In this document: positions 7,830-16,904 of the stretch, piece by piece
How positions within the stretch are numbered: position 1 is the first letter of the stretch
Layout of the letters: each line of letters begins with the position of its first letter
NCBI RefSeq assembly: GCF_023150235.1
Contig: NZ_JAKLLH010000018.1
Span: 1 to 64,000, forward strand
Direction of reading: 5' to 3'
DNA from: Azonexus sp.
GTDB lineage: Bacteria; Pseudomonadota; Gammaproteobacteria; Burkholderiales; Rhodocyclaceae
Length of the DNA stretch: 64,000 nt
Program-made: the position numbers and the translations under genes
The notes under the pieces: generated by a model
What the model was told of the DNA's origin: nothing
The model's input: only the letters and a program-made list of their open reading frames with translations
Database searches by the model: none

Positions 7830-8301
7830 GGCAGCCGGAGAAAAAATCGTTCTCGACACGGTCGACCGTGAAATTCTCGCCAAATTGCAGGGCGAATTCC
7901 CGCTCTGCGAGCGCCCTTACCAAGCAGCGGCCGAGCGCCTGGGAATCGACGAGGCCGAGTTGCTGCAGCGCCTGCGGCGCCTGCTCGACGCCCGGGTGCT
8001 GACCCGTTTTGGGCCGATGGTGCAGATCGAGCGCATCGGTGGTGCCTTCGTGCTGGCCGCGCTCGCCGTGCCGGAAGCACGCTACGAGGAGGTGGCGGCT
8101 CAGGTCAATGCCTTGCCGCAAGTAGCACACAACTATCGCCGCGAGCATTTGCTGAACATGTGGTTCGTTCTCGCCACCGAGACCCCGGGCGGGATTCCGG
8201 CGGCGATTGCCGAAATCGAGGCAGCGACCGGGCTGAAGGTGCATGCCTTCCCCAAGGAACGCGAATATTTTGTCGAAATGAAACTGGAGGCGCGAGTATG
8301 A
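7822..8301 (+). CDS. nirG: Siroheme decarboxylase subunit NirG
   Basis: A 159-residue AsnC/Lrp-like protein of the NirD/G type: VDREILAKLQGEFPLCERPY, then VAHNYRREHLLNMWFVLATE, the YRREH-x4-N-W motif shared with the NirD half upstream. It works with NirH/NirDL in siroheme decarboxylation. I chose the ATG at 7822 with GGAG 5-9 nt upstream; it overlaps the nirDL 3' end by 8 bp and the nirH start by 4 bp. The codons for TVDRE at 7857-7870 form a perfect copy of the dispersed palindrome described elsewhere in this annotation. Confidence 0.92.
   Translation: MREAAGEKIVLDTVDREILAKLQGEFPLCERPYQAAAERLGIDEAELLQRLRRLLDARVLTRFGPMVQIERIGGAFVLAALAVPEARYEEVAAQVNALPQVAHNYRREHLLNMWFVLATETPGGIPAAIAEIEAATGLKVHAFPKEREYFVEMKLEARV
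7857..7870. repeat. Dispersed palindrome CACGGTCGACCGTG (copy in nirG)
   Basis: A perfect 14-bp palindrome centred on a SalI site. This copy lies inside coding sequence, where it encodes part of DTVDRE, so it may be chance or tolerated insertion. The same 14-mer recurs at four intergenic sites. Confidence 0.6.
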
Positions 8302-8804
8302 GCGCATGGTCCGCCGGCGAACCCGCCGTACGCCTCGATGCAGTCGACCGTGCGCTGATCGTTGCCACCCAGGCTGGCTTGCCGCTGGTTTCCGAGCCCT
8401 ATGCGCAGATTGCCGCCAGCGTTGGCATTCCGCAGGCCGAAGTCATCGCCCGTTTGCGGGCGCTGCTGGATGCCGGCGCGATCCGTCGTATCGGCGCCGT
8501 ACCCAATCACTATGCAATTGGCTGGACGGCGAACGGAATGACCGTCTGGGATGTTGCCGACGATGCCGTCGACACGCTCGGCAGCCTGGTTGGCGCACTC
8601 GATTTCGTCACCCACTGCTACCGCCGTCCGCGCGCGCTGCCGGACTGGCCGTACAACCTTTTCGCCATGGTGCACGGCAGCTCGCGCACCGAATGTGAAG
8701 CCAAGGCCGGTCAGATTCGTGAGCTGCTGGGAGCCGCCTGCCGTGCCGGCGACATCCTCTACTCGACCAGAATCCTGAAGAAAAGCGGTTTGCGCATCGC
8801 CTGA
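8298..8804 (+). CDS. nirH: Siroheme decarboxylase subunit NirH
   Basis: A 168-residue AsnC/Lrp-like protein of the NirL/H type: VDRALIVATQAGLPLVSEPY and HCYRRPRALPDWPYNLFAMVHG, matching the C-terminal half of NirDL (CYRRPRHLPEW), and ending STRILKKSGLRI. It completes the four-unit D-L-G-H set for siroheme decarboxylation. ATG at 8298 overlaps the nirG stop (ATGA), with GGAGG upstream. It is the last gene of this run; no convincing plus-strand terminator follows before the convergent cphA. Confidence 0.92.
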   Translation: MSAWSAGEPAVRLDAVDRALIVATQAGLPLVSEPYAQIAASVGIPQAEVIARLRALLDAGAIRRIGAVPNHYAIGWTANGMTVWDVADDAVDTLGSLVGALDFVTHCYRRPRALPDWPYNLFAMVHGSSRTECEAKAGQIRELLGAACRAGDILYSTRILKKSGLRIA

Positions 8805-8861
8805 GCGCATTGGCTGAGTATCGGTCTGGCTGCAGATAAACCTGGAAAAATCCGTTTCAGA

Positions 8862-8923
8862 CACGGATGGCGTGGACGAACGCGGATTTTCCCGGGCTTT
8901 ACGAAGACCTTGCCAAGACTTGC
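8862..8923. repeat. Imperfect dispersed repeat (copy after nirH)
   Basis: The segment CACGGATG...GACGAACGCGGAT followed by TTGCCAAGACTTGC aligns, with small gaps, to 27505-27555 after nosZ. Only two copies are seen here. It looks like a non-coding intergenic repeat family; read on the minus strand it contains ATCCGCGTTCGTC and ATCCGTGTC units. Confidence 0.5.
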
Positions 8924-8990
8924 TGCCTTGCTTGCCAACCACAGCCTCGCGAGGCTTGCCCGATCTTTGCCGGAACCGCTTTCCACGGGA

Positions 8991-9017
8991 TAAAAACAAG
9001 CCCGGTCGGGCCGGGCT
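8991..9017 (-). terminator. Terminator for the cphA transcript
   Basis: AGCCCGG (8999-9005) pairs with CCGGGCT (9011-9017). On the minus strand the stem is followed by TGTTTTTA. It lies 24 bp beyond the cphA stop and separates it from the convergent nir operon. Confidence 0.75.
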
Positions 9018-9041
9018 GTTGCTGGGCATGGGCGGGCAGGT

Positions 9042-11630
9042 TTACCGGCAATCCGCGATTCGCTGCGCGATGTGTGCGAGTGCCTCTTCGACCTGGTCGA
9101 TCAGGATCAGGCACAGGTCACCGGGGTGCAGGCGCTCCAGGGCCAGGTCGATGGCCTTGAATTCGCCCGTGACTTCATCGACCCGGCGGGTGCGGCCGGC
9201 GCCGGTCAGACCCTGGCGGAGGAGGGCAATGACCTCGCCGTCTTCGCGGCCGCGCTGGCAGGCGTCCTGGTAAAGAATGGCGTCGTCGAAGGCCTCGCCG
9301 AGAATTTCCGTCTGCTGACGGATATCTTCGTCGCGACGGTCGCCGGCGCCGCTGATGACCACCGAGCGGCGGACCGCCGGCATGCCTTCGATGGCCTGGG
9401 TCAAGGCCTGGATCGCGTCCGGGTTGTGGCCGTAATCGGCAATCAGCGTCGCACCCTTGTAGTCGAAGACATTGAAGCGGCCGGGGGCCGTGCCGGCGTC
9501 GCTGGTGAAACCGGCCAGCGCCTGCTCGATCCGTGTCCAGTCGATGCCCAGCGCCCAACCGGCCGCCGCCGCCGCCATGGCGTTCTCGACCTGGAAGCCG
9601 ATGCTGCCATTGCGAGTCAGCGGGATGCCGGCGAAGGGCACGCGGTGCTTCCTGTTGCCGTGCTGGAAGATCATCGCATCGCGTTCGGCATAAACCACGC
9701 GCTTGCCCTGGGCCTTGTGCGTGGCCAGTACCGGGTTCTTCTTGTCGCGGGCGAAGAAGATGACCTCCCCGGAGCAGTGCGGCGCCATGCGGGCCACGAT
9801 CGGGTCGCCGGCGTTGAGCACGGCGTGGCCGCTGGCGGCAACGTTTTCGATAATCACCCTTTTGACCACGCTCAGCTCGTCGACCGTGGTGATGTAATTC
9901 AGGCCAAGGTGGTCGCCAATGCCGAGGTTGGTGACCACGGCCACGTCGCAAACATCGAAGCCAAGGCCTTCGCGCAGCACGCCGCCGCGCGCGGTCTCGA
10001 ATACTGCCGCATCGACATCCGGGTGCAGCAGCACATTGCGCGCCGAGCGCGGGCCGGAGCAGTCACCGCTGTCGATCCGGCGGTTCTCGACGTAGATGCC
10101 GTCGGTGCTGGTCATCCCCACGCGCTTGCCGTCAGCCTCGAAAATACGGCCGATCAGGCGGCTGGTGGTGGTCTTGCCGTTGGTGCCGGTGATCGCCACG
10201 ACCGGGATGCGGGCGTTATCGGGTTTGCCGTCGGGGCCGGGCTTGAACATCATCTCGATGATCGCCTCGCCGACCGCGCGGCCCTTGCCGTAAGACGGGT
10301 CGAGGTGCATGCGCAGGCCGGGCGCGGCATTGACTTCGACAATGCCGCCGCCTTGTTCTTCGAGCGGCTTGAGGATGGTGTCGCAGACCACGTCGATGCC
10401 GGCGATGTCGAGGCCGACGGTCTGCGCGGCGGCGACAGCGGCGGCTGCCAGCTCGGGATGCACGTCGTCGGTAACATCGGTGGCGGTGCCGCCGGTGGAC
10501 AGGTTGGCATTGTTGCGCAGCACGACGCGGGTGCCGCGCGTCGGGATCGAATCGGGCTGATAACCTTGCTCGGCGAGGCGGGCGATGGCGATCTCGTCGA
10601 AGCGGATCTTGGTCAGCGAGGTGGCATGGCCGTCGGAGCGGCGCGGATCGTTATTGACGATGTCGACCAGCTCGCGCACCGTATGGGTGCCGTCGCCGAC
10701 CACCAGCGGCGGGTCGCGGCGGGCGGCGGCGATCAGCTTGTTGCCGATCACCAGCAGGCGCCAGTCGTGGCCGGGCAGGTACTTCTCGACCATGATGTCG
10801 TCGCGGAATTCGATGGCGACGCGGTAGGCGTGGCGGACCTGTTCCTCGCTGGTCAGGTTGACCGAAATGCCTTTGCCCTGGTTGCCGTCCTGCGGCTTGA
10901 CCACCACCGGCAGGCCAATTTCCTGCGCCGCCGCCCAGGCGTCGTCCTCGTCATCGACCGGACGGCCGAAGGGCACGGCGACGCCGGCGGCGTGCAGCAG
11001 CTGCTTGGTCAGCTCCTTATCTTGCGCAATCGATTCGGCGATGGCGCTGGTGAAGCTGGTTTCGGCGGCCTGGATGCGCTTCTGCTTCGAGCCCCAGCCG
11101 AGTTGCACCAGGCTGCCCTGGGTCAGGCGGCGGTAGGGAATGCCCCGGGCGACGGCAGCGGCAACGATGGCGCCGGTGGAGGGGCCGAGGCGGATGTCCT
11201 CGTCGAGGTCGCGCAATTCCTTGAGCGTGCCTTCGAGGTCGAAGGGGGTGTCGTCGAGCGCGGCCAGGCACAATTGTTCGGCGCGCTCGAAGGCGAGGCG
11301 ACCGACGTCCTCTTCCGAGTATTCGACGACGACCTGGAAAACACCCGTATCCACCGTCTGGGTGGTGCGGCTGAAGGTTACCGGGCAGCCGGCCTGGGCT
11401 TGCAGTCCGAGCGCGCAGAATTCGAGCGCGTGGGCCATCGACACGGTATCGAGGTGGTCGGAAGGAATCAGGTCGCCAAGCTCGGGAAAGCGTTCACGCA
11501 GGCGGGCCTCGAAACCGGGCAGGTGGGCAATGGCGCGTTCGTCGCCGGGGCAGCTGACGATGGCCTGGATGGCGGTATGGCGGCTCCAGAGATTGGGGCC
11601 GCGCAGGGCGCGAATACGGGAAACGTCCAT
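9042..11630 (-). CDS. cphA: Cyanophycin synthetase CphA
   Basis: The 862-residue protein polymerises aspartate and arginine into cyanophycin, an intracellular nitrogen/carbon reserve. Domain order is as in the family: N-terminal domain (about 1-160), ATP-grasp (about 200-470; VVKPQDGNQGKGISVNL and GIDVVCD...IVEVNAAPGLRMH), then a Mur-ligase domain with P-loop GTNGKTTTS near residue 482 and DYGHNPDAI near the C-terminus. I chose the ATG at 11630 because AAGGAA lies about 10 nt upstream and the N-terminus MDVSRIRALRGPNLW is family-like. It follows cphA' after 16 bp, so the two are co-transcribed. No cyanophycinase gene is visible in the window. Confidence 0.96.
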   Translation of the reverse strand: MDVSRIRALRGPNLWSRHTAIQAIVSCPGDERAIAHLPGFEARLRERFPELGDLIPSDHLDTVSMAHALEFCALGLQAQAGCPVTFSRTTQTVDTGVFQVVVEYSEEDVGRLAFERAEQLCLAALDDTPFDLEGTLKELRDLDEDIRLGPSTGAIVAAAVARGIPYRRLTQGSLVQLGWGSKQKRIQAAETSFTSAIAESIAQDKELTKQLLHAAGVAVPFGRPVDDEDDAWAAAQEIGLPVVVKPQDGNQGKGISVNLTSEEQVRHAYRVAIEFRDDIMVEKYLPGHDWRLLVIGNKLIAAARRDPPLVVGDGTHTVRELVDIVNNDPRRSDGHATSLTKIRFDEIAIARLAEQGYQPDSIPTRGTRVVLRNNANLSTGGTATDVTDDVHPELAAAAVAAAQTVGLDIAGIDVVCDTILKPLEEQGGGIVEVNAAPGLRMHLDPSYGKGRAVGEAIIEMMFKPGPDGKPDNARIPVVAITGTNGKTTTSRLIGRIFEADGKRVGMTSTDGIYVENRRIDSGDCSGPRSARNVLLHPDVDAAVFETARGGVLREGLGFDVCDVAVVTNLGIGDHLGLNYITTVDELSVVKRVIIENVAASGHAVLNAGDPIVARMAPHCSGEVIFFARDKKNPVLATHKAQGKRVVYAERDAMIFQHGNRKHRVPFAGIPLTRNGSIGFQVENAMAAAAAGWALGIDWTRIEQALAGFTSDAGTAPGRFNVFDYKGATLIADYGHNPDAIQALTQAIEGMPAVRRSVVISGAGDRRDEDIRQQTEILGEAFDDAILYQDACQRGREDGEVIALLRQGLTGAGRTRRVDEVTGEFKAIDLALERLHPGDLCLILIDQVEEALAHIAQRIADCR

Positions 11631-11646
11631 GACGTCGAGTTCCTTG

Positions 11647-13866
11647 TTATTTCTTCTTGAGCAGCGAAGCCGGATCGGCCAGCTCGATGCCATAAGTTTT
11701 CAGGCCGGTCTTGAGCACATCCCTGGACAGGCCCAGCGCCCAACCGGCAGCGGTGGCCGCGAGCACGTTGGCGATGTCGGCCGGCTTCTTCGCCTTGCCG
11801 ATCAGCGGCACGTCGCCGAGGCGGCAGAGGCGGATCTCATCGCTGCCGGCAAGCAGCACGATGCGCCCGTCGTCGAGGGTGACGACGCGCTCGCCGGCGG
11901 CCAGATGCGAGAAAATGCGCGGATTTTTACGGTCGACCGTGAAAAAGAGCGTTTTTCCTTCGCACAGCTCGGCAAAGTCGGCGACCAGCGCGTCGTCGGC
12001 GTTAAGTACCGCCGTTCCCGAAGGCAGCACGACGTCGACCTGCGAACGGTAGATAGCGCGCGGCGTCGTGTAGTAATCGCTGTCGTTCGGCTGCACATCC
12101 CAGCGCGAGAGATTCTCGGCGTCGGCAACGACATTGGTGACCACCCCGACGGCGCAGCGATCATAGGCGATGCCCTCGCCGAGAATGGTTTCGGCGCCGC
12201 ATTCGATCACCGCCGCCTCGACGGCGCGGTTCATCAGCAGGCGGCGGGCAGCGGCGAAATTGCCGGCGTCGCTCTTCTGCACCTGGCGGCGACCGAGGTA
12301 GAGGCCGTCGCTGCAAGCCAGGCCGGTGTGCTTGCCGGAGAGATAGAGCAGGTGGGCGACGATCTTGGCGACGGCGGTCTTGCCGTGGGTGCCGCTGACG
12401 CCGACCAGCGGCACGCGGCCGCTTTCGCTGGCGGCAAACAGGTTGTCGACAATCGCCTGGCCGACCGGGCGCGGTTTGCCGACACCGGGTTTGATGTGCA
12501 TCAGCAGGCTGGGGCCGGCGTTCACTTCGACGATGGCGCCACCCTGCGCGGCCAGCGGCTGGGAAATGTCGGCGCAGACCAGATCGATGCCGGCAATGTC
12601 GAGCCCGACCACGCGTGCGGCCAGTGCGGCGACGGCGGCGGTTTCGGGATGAACGTCATCGGTACAGTCGAAGGCGTGATTGGCGTTGCGCTGGATCAGC
12701 ACTTCGCGGCCGGCCTCCGGCACGCTGTCGCCGGTCAGGCCCTGGCGCTCGAGTTCCATGCGGGCAGCGGTGTCGATGCGGATGATCGACAGCGGATGCA
12801 GTTCGGTATCGCCCCGGCGCGGGTCGTTGTTGATCTGGCTGGCGATCAGTGCCTGCACCGTCTGCTGGCCGTCGCCGGTGACGGTGATGAAGTCGCTGCG
12901 GTTGGCCGCGACCAGCTTGCCGCCAACGACCAGCAGGCGGTGTTCGATGCCCTGGATGGCACGTTCGACGAGCACGCCGGAACCTTCCTCGGCGGCAATC
13001 GGGTAAGCCTTGCGCACCGCTTCCGGTGTCACCAGGTCGATGAACACGCCGCGCCCGTGGTTGCCGTCGGTCGGCTTGAGCACCACCGGGTAGCCGATGT
13101 CTTCGGCGGCTTCGACCGCGTCGTCGGCGCTCTCGACCTCGCGGCCTTCCGGCACCGGCACGCCGACCGAGGAAATCAATTCCTTGGTCAGGTCCTTGTC
13201 GCGCGAGATGGTTTCGGCGATGGCGCTGGTCTGGTCGGTTTCGGCGGTCCAGATGCGGCGCATCGCGGCGCCGTAGCCGAGTTGCACCAGGTTGCCGTCG
13301 GGTAACAGGCGGATGTGCGGAATGTCGCGCTTTTCGGCGGCCTGGACGATGGCGGCGGTGGACGGGCCGAGGTGCTTGCGGTCGACCTGGCGGCGCAGCT
13401 TGGCGATGGTCGCCTCGACATCGTGCGGCTCGTCGCGGATCGCTGCCAGCAGCAGGTCGCGGGCGAGGTTCAGGGCGAGGCGGGTGCAGCCTTCGTGCAG
13501 GTTGCTGATGATCAGCTTGTACACGCCACGTTCGGTCATCTCGCGGGTGCGCCCGAAACCGTCGCGGGTCCCGGTCAGGCCGGCCAGGTTCATCAACTCG
13601 AGCACGACGTGTTCGAGGATGTGGCCGCTCCAGGTGCCGTTGCGCAAACGCTGCAGGAAACCGCCGCGTTCGCCGATGTTGCAGCGGTGCTCGATCAGGG
13701 TTGGGAGCCAAGCGGTCAGTCGTTCGTAGAGGCCGGGAATCTTGTCGGAAGGGTAGTCTTCCAGCTCGCCGATATCGATCCAGGCCTCGAGGACCGGGTA
13801 AATGGTCCAGATGTTCGGGCCGGGCAGCGAAAAGCTATCCCTGATGATGATGTTTGCGTTCTTCAT
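11647..13866 (-). CDS. cphA': Second cyanophycin synthetase, CphA'
   Basis: A 739-residue paralogue of CphA. It has the N-terminal segment SLPGPNIWTIYPVLEAWIDIG, an ATP-grasp domain (VVLKPTDGNHGRGVFIDL; GIDLVCA...IVEVNAGPSLLMH) and a shorter Mur-ligase-like domain with P-loop GTHGKTAVAK near residue 490. It lacks about 120 C-terminal residues of CphA. Such cphA'-cphA pairs occur in betaproteobacteria such as Cupriavidus; the role of the shorter enzyme (primer-dependent or accessory) is not settled. It is upstream of cphA in the same operon. An internal near-palindrome at 11924-11946 encodes FFTVDRKNPR. Confidence 0.93.
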   Translation of the reverse strand: MKNANIIIRDSFSLPGPNIWTIYPVLEAWIDIGELEDYPSDKIPGLYERLTAWLPTLIEHRCNIGERGGFLQRLRNGTWSGHILEHVVLELMNLAGLTGTRDGFGRTREMTERGVYKLIISNLHEGCTRLALNLARDLLLAAIRDEPHDVEATIAKLRRQVDRKHLGPSTAAIVQAAEKRDIPHIRLLPDGNLVQLGYGAAMRRIWTAETDQTSAIAETISRDKDLTKELISSVGVPVPEGREVESADDAVEAAEDIGYPVVLKPTDGNHGRGVFIDLVTPEAVRKAYPIAAEEGSGVLVERAIQGIEHRLLVVGGKLVAANRSDFITVTGDGQQTVQALIASQINNDPRRGDTELHPLSIIRIDTAARMELERQGLTGDSVPEAGREVLIQRNANHAFDCTDDVHPETAAVAALAARVVGLDIAGIDLVCADISQPLAAQGGAIVEVNAGPSLLMHIKPGVGKPRPVGQAIVDNLFAASESGRVPLVGVSGTHGKTAVAKIVAHLLYLSGKHTGLACSDGLYLGRRQVQKSDAGNFAAARRLLMNRAVEAAVIECGAETILGEGIAYDRCAVGVVTNVVADAENLSRWDVQPNDSDYYTTPRAIYRSQVDVVLPSGTAVLNADDALVADFAELCEGKTLFFTVDRKNPRIFSHLAAGERVVTLDDGRIVLLAGSDEIRLCRLGDVPLIGKAKKPADIANVLAATAAGWALGLSRDVLKTGLKTYGIELADPASLLKKK
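11924..11946. repeat. Dispersed palindrome, variant copy in cphA'
   Basis: The core ACGGTCGACCGT (11929-11940) is perfect and is flanked by T5 on one side and G-A5 on the other, so symmetry extends with one mismatch. The flanks resemble the T-run/A-run arms of the intergenic copy at 34785. It lies in the codons for FTVDRK. Confidence 0.5.
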
Positions 13867-14024
13867 GCTAGCGGCTTGGTGAGTGTCTTGGGCATTGGGA
13901 CGAATTCCCGATTATCAACGCATTTGTTTGCCACTGGGCTGACCGGCCGCGAAAAATTGTCACTGTTTTGCCACAGGCGGTTACAAGGCGCTGTCCAGGC
14001 AAAGCGGCGGCAAAATCGCGAAAA

Positions 14025-14495
14025 CTACAGGAAGCGGTCGAGCAGCTTGCGGCTGTGCCGGTCGAGCTGGTTGAGGTCGCGCACCAGAAACTGGACACCG
14101 TGGCTGTCGGCGATCAGCAATTGCGTGCGCGACAGCCGGCGGATGTCCTCCTCGCCCTTGAGCAACAGCTCGCAGGCGCCCCGGCTGGTGCTGACCTGCC
14201 AGGTGCTGGGGCAGGCGAAGCTGGAGACGGCGATGATCCGGTCGATTTCGGGAACGAATTCGCGGCTGGCCAGTTCGTCCTCGACCAGGGCGCGTACCGC
14301 CGGCGGCAGGTCGGCCACGCGGTCGGCCCAGGCCACTTCGTGGCCTTCGGCGCTGATCAGCGAAATGCCTTCGTCCGGCGCGGCAATCGGAAAGGCGCGC
14401 ACCGGGGTGACGCCTTCGTGGCGCTCGCCGTTTTCGCTGGTCAGGACCAGTCGACCGTAGGCGTCGCGGGCAAGTTGAAAGGAAGCGGTAGACAT
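14025..14495 (-). CDS. DUF1854 protein associated with the cyanophycin cluster
   Basis: A 156-residue soluble protein with no signal or membrane segment. Segments PVRAFPIAAPDEGISLISAEGHEV and QLLIADSHGVQFLVRDLNQLD match my memory of DUF1854 proteins that accompany an ABC transporter in betaproteobacterial cyanophycin clusters. Its biochemical role is unknown. It lies 38 bp after the ABC-transporter gene on the same strand and 158 bp before cphA'. The start MSTASFQL was chosen at the ATG at 14495; upstream in-frame sequence is antisense-like filler. The conserved pairing with the ABC gene suggests joint function. Confidence 0.75.
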   Translation of the reverse strand: MSTASFQLARDAYGRLVLTSENGERHEGVTPVRAFPIAAPDEGISLISAEGHEVAWADRVADLPPAVRALVEDELASREFVPEIDRIIAVSSFACPSTWQVSTSRGACELLLKGEEDIRRLSRTQLLIADSHGVQFLVRDLNQLDRHSRKLLDRFL

Positions 14496-14533
14496 GCGGA
14501 ATTCTCGGTCAAAGGCGGGGGCTGGGGCGGGCG

Positions 14534-16858
14534 TCAGGCGGAAGCGGCCACGGTCTTGGGCAGGTTGGGCGCCGCCGGCTCCGGGTCTTCGGTGTCGACA
14601 TTGCGCGCCTGCGCCATGTACAGCTTGTGGTAATGCCCTTCGGCGGCCATCAACTGGTCGTGGTTGCCGATCTCGACGATCTTGCCGCGATCCATCACCA
14701 CCAGCCGGTCGGCCTTGCGCAGCGTGCTCAGGCGGTGGGCGATGGCGATCGTGGTGCGGCCCTTGACCAGGTTGTCGAGGGCGCGCTGGATTTCCTTCTC
14801 GGTTTCGGTGTCGACCGCGGAAGTCGCCTCGTCGAGGATCAGGATGCGCGGGTCGATCAACAGCGCGCGGGCAATCGAGATGCGCTGGCGCTCGCCGCCG
14901 GAGAGGCCCTGGCCGCGTTCGCCGACCAGCGAGTCGTAGCCGTGCGGCAGGCGCAGGATGAATTCGTGGGCGTGGGCGGCGCGGGCGGCGGCGATGATCT
15001 CGGCGCGGCTGGCGTGGGGCTTGCCGTAGGCGATGTTCTCGGCAATCGTGCCGAAGAAGAGGAAAGGCTCCTGCAGCACCAGCCCGATGTGGCTGCGGAA
15101 TTCGGCGACCGGCACCGAGCGCACATCGACGCCGTCGATCAGCACCTGGCCCTCGGAAACGTCGTAGAAGCGGCAGATCAGGTTCACCAGCGTCGATTTG
15201 CCCGAGCCGGAATGGCCGACCAGGCCGATCATCTCGCCCGGCTGGATCACCAGGTCGACGTCCTTGGTCACGGCGCGGGTGCCGTAGCGGAAGCCGGCCT
15301 TCTTCAGTTCGATCTGCCCGGTGACTTTCTCCAGATGCACCGGCTTGCTCGGTTCCGGCACGCTCGACACATGGTCGAGGATGTCGAAGATGCGCTTGGT
15401 GCTGGAGGCGGCGCGCTGGGTCGCCGAAACGATGCGGCTCATCGAGTCGAGACGGGTGTAGAAGCGGCCGATGTAGGCGAGGAAGGCAGTGAGCACGCCG
15501 ACCGTCGAATCGCCCTTGGCGATCTGCCAGATGCCGAAAATCCAGACCACGAGCAGGCCGACCTCGGTCAGCAGCGTCACCGTCGGGGTGAACACCGACC
15601 AGGTCTTGTTCAGCTTGTCGTTCATCGCCAGGTTGTGCTCGTTGGCGGCGCGGAAGCGGTCGCCCTCGCGCTTTTCCTGGGCAAAGGCCTTGACCACGCG
15701 GATGCCGGGGATGGTGTCGGCGAGCACGTTGGTGACTTCGGCCCAGACCCGGTCGATCTTCTCGAAGCCGGTGCGCAGCCGCTCGCGCACGGTGTGGATC
15801 AGCCAGCCGATGATCGGCAAGGGCAGCAGGGTGACCAGCGCCAGCCACGGATTGATGGTGAACAGGATCACCGCCGTCATCGTGATCATCAGCACGTCGG
15901 TCGCGAAGTTGAGCAGGTCGAGCGACAGGAAGACGTTGATCCGGTCGGTCTCGGCGCCGATCCGCGCCATCAGGTCGCCGGTACGCTTGCCGCCGAAGTA
16001 CTCCAGCGACAGGCCAAGCAGGTGCTCGTAGGTCTGGGTGCGCAGGTCGCGGCCGATCCGTTCCGAGACCAGTGACAGGATGTAGGTGCGGACCCAGCCC
16101 AGCCCCCAGGCAACGATGGCGGCGGCGAGCAGTCCGCCGAGGTACATGCTGACCAGTTCCCAGTCGATCGGCTGCCCGTTCTGGAAGGGGATCAGCACAT
16201 TGTCCATCAGCGGCATGGTCAGGTAGGGCGGCACCAGTTGCGCGGCGGTCGAGGCCAGGGTCAGGATGAAGCCCATGAACAACTGCCAGCGGTAGGGGCG
16301 GGCAAAGCGCGACAGGCGGAACAGCGTCCAGGTCGACGGGGCGACGGTCGATTCGCGATTGCAGATCGGACATTCGTCCTCGCCGGGCGGAATCGGCGTC
16401 TTGCACTTGGGGCAGTTGCTGTCGTCCGGGCGCTGGACCGGCTGGCCGGATACGCAGCTGTCGCGGTGCAGGTCGAATTCGCCGATCACCCGCAGCGCCG
16501 CCAGGTTGCGCGCCAGGGTGTAGCGCCAGACGGCGACCCGACCCCGTTCATCGACCAGTTCGAGCAGGCCGACGCCGGCGTGGTCGTGGTGCTCCAGGCG
16601 CTGTCCGGCGGCCAGCGGCCAGCTCTGCCATTCCAGCTCGCTGCCGCCGCGTGCCAGCAGGCGGCGCTCGGTCAGCACAATCAGGCCGGGGGCAAAATAG
16701 AGGCGGGTGTCAAGGTCGGTTTCGAGCCAGGCCTGGATATTCTCGCCCGGGGCAAGCTGGGCGCCGGCTTCGGATTTCCAGTGTGGCGGCAGGCTGAGGT
16801 CGGCAGGGAGCTGGGTGGCCGGTTCGATGCCGGCCTCGGGATTCTGTCTGGGGGTCAT
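14534..16858 (-). CDS. Exporter-type ABC transporter with N-terminal zinc ribbon (cyanophycin-associated)
   Basis: The 774-residue protein fuses an uncharacterised N-terminal region (about 1-170) to a six-helix exporter domain (about 180-480) and an ATP-binding domain. Walker A GHSGSGKST is near residue 548, the signature LSGGERQR and Walker B ILILDEAT follow, and the H-loop is AIAHRLST. Two CPxC pairs (149-152 and 163-166) form a likely zinc ribbon before the membrane part, and a PH-like segment (RLYFAPGLIVLTERRLLARG) precedes it. The fold resembles MsbA-type exporters, but the substrate is unknown. Linkage to DUF1854 and cphA'/cphA suggests a role in cyanophycin metabolism; this is context only. 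Confidence 0.85.
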   Translation of the reverse strand: MTPRQNPEAGIEPATQLPADLSLPPHWKSEAGAQLAPGENIQAWLETDLDTRLYFAPGLIVLTERRLLARGGSELEWQSWPLAAGQRLEHHDHAGVGLLELVDERGRVAVWRYTLARNLAALRVIGEFDLHRDSCVSGQPVQRPDDSNCPKCKTPIPPGEDECPICNRESTVAPSTWTLFRLSRFARPYRWQLFMGFILTLASTAAQLVPPYLTMPLMDNVLIPFQNGQPIDWELVSMYLGGLLAAAIVAWGLGWVRTYILSLVSERIGRDLRTQTYEHLLGLSLEYFGGKRTGDLMARIGAETDRINVFLSLDLLNFATDVLMITMTAVILFTINPWLALVTLLPLPIIGWLIHTVRERLRTGFEKIDRVWAEVTNVLADTIPGIRVVKAFAQEKREGDRFRAANEHNLAMNDKLNKTWSVFTPTVTLLTEVGLLVVWIFGIWQIAKGDSTVGVLTAFLAYIGRFYTRLDSMSRIVSATQRAASSTKRIFDILDHVSSVPEPSKPVHLEKVTGQIELKKAGFRYGTRAVTKDVDLVIQPGEMIGLVGHSGSGKSTLVNLICRFYDVSEGQVLIDGVDVRSVPVAEFRSHIGLVLQEPFLFFGTIAENIAYGKPHASRAEIIAAARAAHAHEFILRLPHGYDSLVGERGQGLSGGERQRISIARALLIDPRILILDEATSAVDTETEKEIQRALDNLVKGRTTIAIAHRLSTLRKADRLVVMDRGKIVEIGNHDQLMAAEGHYHKLYMAQARNVDTEDPEPAAPNLPKTVAASA

Positions 16859-16904
16859 GGCGGGAGTATAGCGGAAGGGGCTTTTGCCTAACGCCCTTGC
16901 CCTC

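Noticed and set aside
7857-7870. Insertion element inside nirG
   Set aside because: The palindrome is in frame, and NirG length and motifs are normal, so no insertion event can be shown for this copy.
9072-11660. 862-codon open frame antisense to cphA
   Set aside because: It mirrors cphA almost end to end, encodes a low-complexity Gly/Ala/Val/Asp-rich product with no domain, and arises from high GC at third positions. The minus-strand frame has clear ATP-grasp and Mur-ligase motifs.
11140-13305. 721-codon plus-strand frame over cphA' and part of cphA
   Set aside because: It runs through both ATP-grasp genes in antisense and has no family likeness.
14627-16075. 482-codon frame antisense to the ABC transporter
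   Set aside because: Complement of the ATP-binding and membrane domains; Gln/Asp/His-rich shadow sequence.
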